A stretch of DNA of 64,000 bases from contig JABJKS010000066.1 of assembly GCA_018660265.1 (NCBI GenBank), forward strand, positions 1 to 64,000. Direction: 5' to 3'. Below are positions 60,459 through 64,000 of the stretch, piece after piece. The notes beneath the pieces were generated by a model. It searched no databases. It saw nothing but the letters and a program-made list of their open reading frames with translations, and was not told the DNA's origin. Each line of letters opens with the position of its first letter. Within the stretch, counting starts at the first letter, position 1. Origin of the DNA: Rhodospirillaceae bacterium. GTDB taxonomy: Bacteria > Pseudomonadota > Alphaproteobacteria > GCA-2731375. The translations under genes and the position numbers were made by a program.

Positions 60459-60535
60459 CGGAGTGTAGCTCAGCCTGGTAGAGCACCGTCTTCGGGAGGC
60501 GGGGGTCGGAGGTTCGAATCCTCTCACTCCGACCA
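60459..60535 (+). tRNA. tRNA-Pro (anticodon CGG)
   Basis: The 77-nt cloverleaf has an acceptor stem CGGAGTG/CACTCCG and encoded CCA. The D arm is GCTCAGCCTGGTAGAGC. The anticodon stem CCGTC/GGCGG encloses TTCGGGA (anticodon CGG), and the T arm has GGTTCGAATCC. It stands alone 79 nt after ispB and is followed by a terminator. Confidence 0.95.
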
Positions 60536-60571
60536 TTGAATTAGTAGTTATGAAATCAGGCACTTAACTAG

Positions 60572-60604
60572 CCCTCCCCTCTTCGGAACGGGAGGGTTTT
60601 TCGT
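60572..60604 (+). terminator. Terminator after tRNA-Pro
   Basis: CCCTCCC (60572-60578) pairs with GGGAGGG (60590-60596) around CTCTTCGGAAC, followed by TTTTTCG. It is a clear intrinsic terminator. Confidence 0.85.
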
Positions 60605-60777
60605 TTTCTATCCCGCCGTATTCCTGCCCTATTGTATTGTCCGCAGCGGATTTGGCCGACGCCATTTAGTCTGGATGGTAGTACCTAGAAATTTCTCGAA
60701 TGGTCTGCTCGCCGGTGCCGGTCCAGCCGCTGATATCGCTGACGCGCTGTGATTGGGATCTCGCCGGGGGGATAGAA

Positions 60778-60874
60778 AAAATCGCGAGGAACGCGCAAGG
60801 AAGCGGTCGGGGTGTCGTGATGTAAGGGCACACCCCGACCATTAGCGGCCCTCACTTCCTCGTATAGCGATTTT
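60778..60874. repeat. Nested long inverted repeat / hairpin (97 nt)
   Basis: The outer arms AAAATCGC (60778-60785) and GCGATTTT (60867-60874) are perfect. The next arms GAGGA (60786-60790) and TCCTC (60857-60861) also pair. The inner arms GGTCGGGGTGT (60805-60815) and ACACCCCGACC (60830-60840) are perfect over 11 bp. It could be a structured RNA or a palindromic binding site. Confidence 0.65.
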
Positions 60875-61145
60875 CTGGCAGTACGCTGTGATGGCAGTCA
60901 CTGGGCCGAAACAAACCGGAAAACCTTTTCCAAATAGCGGCTGAAAGTTTCGGCCTGTTTCCTGCACACAATTTATTGAAATTGGGGCGTGTGTCTCGAC
61001 GCGCGGCCTCCTGTAGGCCAGACCCTACAGTCCCCGATCCAAGGTGGGACAGCTGTTTAGGCGGCTGGGTGCTGGTTATTCATGCCGGGCATTAGGGGAG
61101 CAGATTGCTCCCGCTGCGAACGCAAATATCGCGCTACTCCATAGG

Positions 61146-61182
61146 CAGGGAGGTGGAGGTTCTGATCCTCGCACTCCGGCCA
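61146..61182 (+). pseudogene. Degenerate copy of the tRNA-Pro 3' end
   Basis: GGAGGTTCTGATCCTCGCACTCC followed by GGCCA aligns with GGAGGTTCGAATCCTCTCACTCC and GACCA of tRNA-Pro (60508-60535), with extra matches upstream. It is followed by a terminator-like AAACCTTCCG...CGGGAGAGATTTTT stretch, like the real tRNA. No 5' half is present. Confidence 0.6.
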
Positions 61183-61236
61183 ATTCGAAAAAACCTTCCG
61201 TTCATTGAGCGGGAGAGATTTTTCTGCCGTCCTTGT

Positions 61237-61656
61237 CTAAACGGCCTCGTTCACACCAACTTCAAGGCGGCGTCCGATAGCGGCGAAGGCCGCGTCTATC
61301 TGATCAATGCGTGAGGCGTGGCGAAGATCAAACAGGCGGTCAACCTGTGGGCTGTGCCATGCCAAACGCCGGGCCAAATCAGATTTTTTTAGCCCCTGCT
61401 CCTGCATGGCTTGATAGAGCAACACCTTCATGGCCGTCTGCGTGGGTAAGGCCGCGCGGACCCGGCCCCGCGAAGGGCTCGGGATATCTTCGCGGTCGGC
61501 GATGCGGCAGGCAATCGCTTCTTCAAGGGCATCAACGGCATGCATGAGGGCATCGTCCTGATCGTCGCCAAAGGTTTTGAGTTCGGGAAAGTCAGGCGAT
61601 GTCGCAAATAATGTGTCGTTGTCGTCGGGTGTCAGTGTGATGGGATATGACAACAT
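61237..61656 (-). CDS. hicB: HicB-family antitoxin with C-terminal HTH
   Basis: The 139-aa protein starts with the partial RNase H-like HicB fold: YPITLTPDDNDTLFATSPDFPELKTFGDDQDDALMHAVDALEEA (about 4-47). A C-terminal XRE-type helix-turn-helix follows (MKVLLYQAMQEQGLKKSDLARRLAWHSPQVDRLFDLRHAS, about 77-116). HicB neutralises HicA and represses the operon. The ATG at 61656 was chosen to give the family N-terminus. It lies downstream of the hicA gene, which is frameshifted (61704-61887), so the antitoxin may now act alone. Confidence 0.85.
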   Translation of the reverse strand: MLSYPITLTPDDNDTLFATSPDFPELKTFGDDQDDALMHAVDALEEAIACRIADREDIPSPSRGRVRAALPTQTAMKVLLYQAMQEQGLKKSDLARRLAWHSPQVDRLFDLRHASRIDQIDAAFAAIGRRLEVGVNEAV

Positions 61657-61703
61657 CGGATTATCTTCTTTCTGACTTTCTAATGGGTGTGTAAGGACCA
61701 CTC

Positions 61704-61887
61704 TTATTTTAGGTCCAGGTCCCTCTTAATCGCTTGAACCAGCCCTTTGCCAAGTTCCTTGCGGCTGCCGTGCATTGGGATTTGCTTTCGTACCTAGCTT
61801 TACGGTTATGTGACCGCCACCGCCCTTGTCGGCTTCAAAGGTGCAGCCCTGCTTCTTTAGCCAACGTTGCAACTCTTTGGAGTTCAT
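61704..61887 (-). pseudogene. hicA: HicA mRNA-interferase-type toxin gene, frameshifted
   Basis: The 5' part reads MNSKELQRWLKKQGCTFEAD-KGGGGHITVKLGTKA, with the catalytic His in GGGGH. In the next frame the rest of HicA follows: MHGSRKELGKGLVQAIKRDL then DLK and a stop at 61704. A +1 frameshift around 61776-61784 (near AAATCCCAATGC) explains this. The unshifted frame would end at 61726 with an unrelated tail. Total length 184 nt. Either the toxin is inactive, or a sequencing indel is present. Confidence 0.82.
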
Positions 61888-61957
61888 GCATTGTATATAT
61901 AGCTGCAAACAGTTCTGTTGCAACACTTCTGTTTATAAGCCGCCGCTGGCTGGATTT

Positions 61958-62158
61958 TCATTGATAGGCATCCTTGAGCATTTCATGGCGGGCATGATCG
62001 GCGGGGGTTTCCTCGATGACCTCGTAGAATTCCAGGGTTTTCGCCGTATCGGCCCCAAACCCCAGTTTCTCCAAGGCATCCGCCACATCCACGCCCCGCC
62101 CTTCGCTCTTCACCCCATCGGGCCAGTGGAAACGATAGAGAGTCGTGGTTTCAGTCAT
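61958..62158 (-). CDS. Small conserved alphaproteobacterial-type protein
   Basis: This 66-aa acidic protein (TTTLYRFHWPDGVKSEGRGVDVADALEKLGFGADTAKTLEFYEVIEE) has no named family that I recognise. The start at 62158 is 12 nt downstream of the CCA-transferase stop on the same strand, so it is probably in one operon. No motif or signal peptide is visible. Confidence 0.6.
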   Translation of the reverse strand: MTETTTLYRFHWPDGVKSEGRGVDVADALEKLGFGADTAKTLEFYEVIEETPADHARHEMLKDAYQ

Positions 62159-62170
62159 GGTGAAAATCCT

Positions 62171-63331
62171 TCATTCGTTCGATCCTGCAGCCAATTTTTC
62201 TAATAGCTCATCCCGGCTGGCTTTGAAATCATCGGCCCGCCACGTCGCCTCCAATGCCCGCAAAGCTTCACCCATCTTCGGGCCTGGTTTCATGCCGAGG
62301 GCAAGGGCATCGCTGCCCTTTAAGGGAAAGCGGGGCGGGGTTGCCTCAACGATGCGGGGGGCAAGGTCCGGCAGGCCTTGTTGCAGGGCCAGATCCGTCA
62401 TTACCTCCGCGCCATGTTCATAGAGCAGTTGGCGCAGGGCGGGGCGGGTGATGGTCGCACTTAGGGTAAGGGGCGGGGACATCAGGAAAGCCAGGCGTTT
62501 GCCCTGCTTGTTGGACAGGCGCAGACGGGAGGCGATGGCGGCGGCACCATCCGTGGCGATGGCGGAGAGGCGGCGTAGGGGATCACCGTCTGTGCGGGCC
62601 AGCTTATCCAGGTCGAAACCATCGGGCAGAATTTGTTGCAGAATTCCACCCTTGGCCATCAGTTCCAGACTGGGTAGGGGGTCGGGGGCGGACAGCAGCT
62701 TGAAGATTTCATCTCGCACACGCTCCCCGCTCAAAGCCGCGATACCGGATGCAGCAGCGGCGCAGGCCGCCAAAGCCGCCGCGTTCGGATCGCCGCGTCC
62801 GAACAGGGCCTGGAAACGGAAGAAACGCAGGATGCGCAGTTTGTCCTCGTCAATCCGTTGGGCGGCATCACCGACGAAGACCACCCGGCCCGCGCCAAGG
62901 TCCGCCTGACCGCCCATGGGATCATAGATCTGGCCATCGCCATCGGCGTAAATGGCGTTGATGGTGAAATCCCGCCGCGCCGCATCCAATTGCCAATCGT
63001 CCGTAAAAGCCACCTTGGCGTGGCGACCGAAAGTCTCCACATCCACGCGCAGTGTGGTAATTTCAAAATGCTGACCGCCCGCCACCGCCGTGATGGTGCC
63101 GTGCTTCAGGCCCGTGGGGATGACCTTGATGCCGGCGCCCTTCAGCAACGCCATGCTGTCTTCGGGCGTTTGATCGATGGCGATATCCAGATCCGCGCTG
63201 GTATGGCCCAACAGGCCGTCGCGGACGCAACCGCCCACGAAACGTGGCGTGGCCCCGCCCATGGCCAGTGCGACAAGCACAGACCGGCTGGCCGCTTGGG
63301 TAAGCCATGGTTGCTTGGTCAAGGCCTGCAT
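62171..63331 (-). CDS. cca: CCA-adding tRNA nucleotidyltransferase / poly(A) polymerase family
   Basis: The 386-aa protein has the class II nucleotidyltransferase motif: ATPRFVGGCVRDGLLGHTSADLDIAID (about 27-53), with catalytic Asp residues in DLD. FTINAIYADGDGQIYDPMGG (about 121-140) and RIDEDKLRILRFFRFQALFG (about 158-177) are the RNA-binding and neck motifs. It repairs tRNA 3' ends. It follows DUF6111 by 29 nt on the minus strand. Confidence 0.92.
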   Translation of the reverse strand: MQALTKQPWLTQAASRSVLVALAMGGATPRFVGGCVRDGLLGHTSADLDIAIDQTPEDSMALLKGAGIKVIPTGLKHGTITAVAGGQHFEITTLRVDVETFGRHAKVAFTDDWQLDAARRDFTINAIYADGDGQIYDPMGGQADLGAGRVVFVGDAAQRIDEDKLRILRFFRFQALFGRGDPNAAALAACAAAASGIAALSGERVRDEIFKLLSAPDPLPSLELMAKGGILQQILPDGFDLDKLARTDGDPLRRLSAIATDGAAAIASRLRLSNKQGKRLAFLMSPPLTLSATITRPALRQLLYEHGAEVMTDLALQQGLPDLAPRIVEATPPRFPLKGSDALALGMKPGPKMGEALRALEATWRADDFKASRDELLEKLAAGSNE

Positions 63332-63360
63332 CGCGCCACCAAAAGCTAGTTACATTCGCC

Positions 63361-63624
63361 CTAATTAAACTTACCGGGCACCATTTCGCCGTCCTGCATA
63401 TGGGGTGCCACGTATTCGCCCCCTGCCGGATCACCGGAAAAGAACCACACGGCAACCAGTGATATCACCAGCAGCAGCATGCCGGAGGCGAACAGCCAAT
63501 ACCACGGCGCCTCGTCAAACGCCTGACCTTTCTGCCGGGCCCGTCGCGTGGCGAACAAATACAGGCCATAGGCGATGAAGGGCAACAGAAACGGTAGCAG
63601 GTGAAACAGGATCTTTCTTAACAT
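63361..63624 (-). CDS. DUF6111 family membrane protein
   Basis: The 87-aa protein has two predicted transmembrane helices (ILFHLLPFLLPFIAYGLYLF, about 5-24; WYWLFASGMLLLVISLVAVWFF, about 41-62) and a soluble C-terminal tail (SGDPAGGEYVAPHMQDGEMV). The pattern matches DUF6111, a small alphaproteobacterial family of unknown function that often precedes cca. Such placement is seen here. Confidence 0.85.
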   Translation of the reverse strand: MLRKILFHLLPFLLPFIAYGLYLFATRRARQKGQAFDEAPWYWLFASGMLLLVISLVAVWFFSGDPAGGEYVAPHMQDGEMVPGKFN

Positions 63625-63649
63625 CGCGCCCCCAAACCAATTTTGCGTC

Positions 63650-64000
63650 TCAATCCAGAACCAATTCGGCGAAGGTACTCAGGTCCTCGTCCGTCTTAGG
63701 CCAGACCAGCAACGATGTCACTGCACTATCTTCCCAGGCTGCCAAACGCTGCTTGATACGGTCTTTCGGTCCGACCAGGGCGATATCATCCACCAGTTCG
63801 TCGGGTACCGCTGCCACCGCCTCGGCCTTTTTGCCGTCCAGATACAGATCCTGGATTTTCCCTGCCGCTTCGCCATAGCCCAGACGGACCACCAGTTCGT
63901 TGTGGAAGTTGCGGTCTTTCGCACCCATGCCGCCCACATACAGGGCCAGGGATTTCTTTACTTCCAGGCGGCCTGCTTCCAGGTCATCGGTGATGTGCAT
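63650..64000 (-). CDS. LLM class oxidoreductase, C-terminal part (cut by window edge)
   Basis: The frame runs off the right edge, so the 5' part is missing. The visible 116 residues (SLALYVGGMGAKDRNFHNELVVRLGYGEAAGKIQDLYLDGKKAEAV..., PDELVDDIALVGPKDRIKQRLAAW) match the C-terminal part of luciferase-like monooxygenases of the F420-dependent or flavin-dependent type. The stop is at 63650. The substrate is unknown. Confidence 0.8.
   Translation of the reverse strand: MHITDDLEAGRLEVKKSLALYVGGMGAKDRNFHNELVVRLGYGEAAGKIQDLYLDGKKAEAVAAVPDELVDDIALVGPKDRIKQRLAAWEDSAVTSLLVWPKTDEDLSTFAELVLD

Larger units (their letters stand above)
60536..61236. other. Gene-free interval after tRNA-Pro
   Basis: About 700 bp contain no supportable coding frame. 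It holds the tRNA-Pro terminator, a nested long hairpin (60778-60874) and a degenerate copy of the tRNA-Pro 3' end (61146-61182). The pattern suggests a former integration or duplication at the tRNA. Confidence 0.6.

Noticed and set aside
60778-60874. Hairpin as SRP RNA, 6S RNA or another known RNA gene
   Set aside because: The GGAAGCAGC-type SRP loop and the 6S bubble pattern are absent. It is kept as an unclassified inverted repeat.
1-64000. CRISPR array or prophage
   Set aside because: No regularly spaced repeat-spacer pattern, cas gene, integrase or phage structural gene was seen. The short tandem repeats at 1920 and 50431 have no spacers.

Overview
The window reads as chromosomal DNA of a G+C-rich alphaproteobacterium, most probably Rhodospirillales-like. 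The evidence is the rlmB / tRNA-Tyr / tRNA-Gly block at the left edge, a SAM-II riboswitch over methionine/sulfur genes, small alphaproteobacterial families (DUF2849, DUF1491, DUF6111, DUF2007), an lptF-lptG-lptD operon beside pepA-holC, and an ispB-type polyprenyl synthase. No plasmid, phage or CRISPR signature was seen. Taxonomy is inferred from gene content only.

Left part (1-8.3 kb): two tRNAs, rlmB, a small exported protein, then a sulfur block (SAM-II riboswitch, decayed DUF2849 gene, rhodanese, metZ, quinone oxidoreductase). After IS481-like debris comes a two-gene minus-strand operon. Its second gene is interrupted by an in-frame TGA that reads as selenocysteine in a U-G-S-C motif, with a bacterial SECIS-like hairpin 11 nt downstream. 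The same window carries selD, whose N-terminal catalytic position is also TGA (57188-57190). Both selenoproteins would be missed or split by standard gene calling.

8.4-22.9 kb: acyl-CoA metabolism (three CaiB/BaiF CoA-transferases, three MaoC-type hydratases, two acyl-CoA dehydrogenases, an enoyl-CoA hydratase), with ureidoglycolate lyase, a LysE exporter flanked by a 167-bp duplication, HU, a DMT transporter, hisI and an enolase-superfamily enzyme.

23.5-31.8 kb: LPS export (lptD, lptG, lptF), a sulfatase, pepA and holC. 31.9-43.6 kb is accessory: epoxide hydrolase, a caspase-like/SUMF1-like fusion, a secreted protein, and an uncharacterised cluster (internally duplicated protein, CMD protein, bicupin, MFS pump, enoyl-CoA hydratase, FAD monooxygenase, epimerase). 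43.8-48 kb has an XRE/PAS regulator pair, a TylF-like methyltransferase, an SDR and an amidohydrolase.

48-64 kb: housekeeping (tag, ygfZ, LPS-type glycosyltransferases, asnB, dihydroorotase, acuI-like reductase, selD, a tRNA-methyltransferase-like gene, polyprenyl synthase, tRNA-Pro). A 700-bp gene-free stretch follows, with a degenerate copy of the tRNA-Pro 3' end, then a HicAB module with a frameshifted hicA, the CCA-adding enzyme, DUF6111 and the C-terminal part of an LLM oxidoreductase cut by the window edge.
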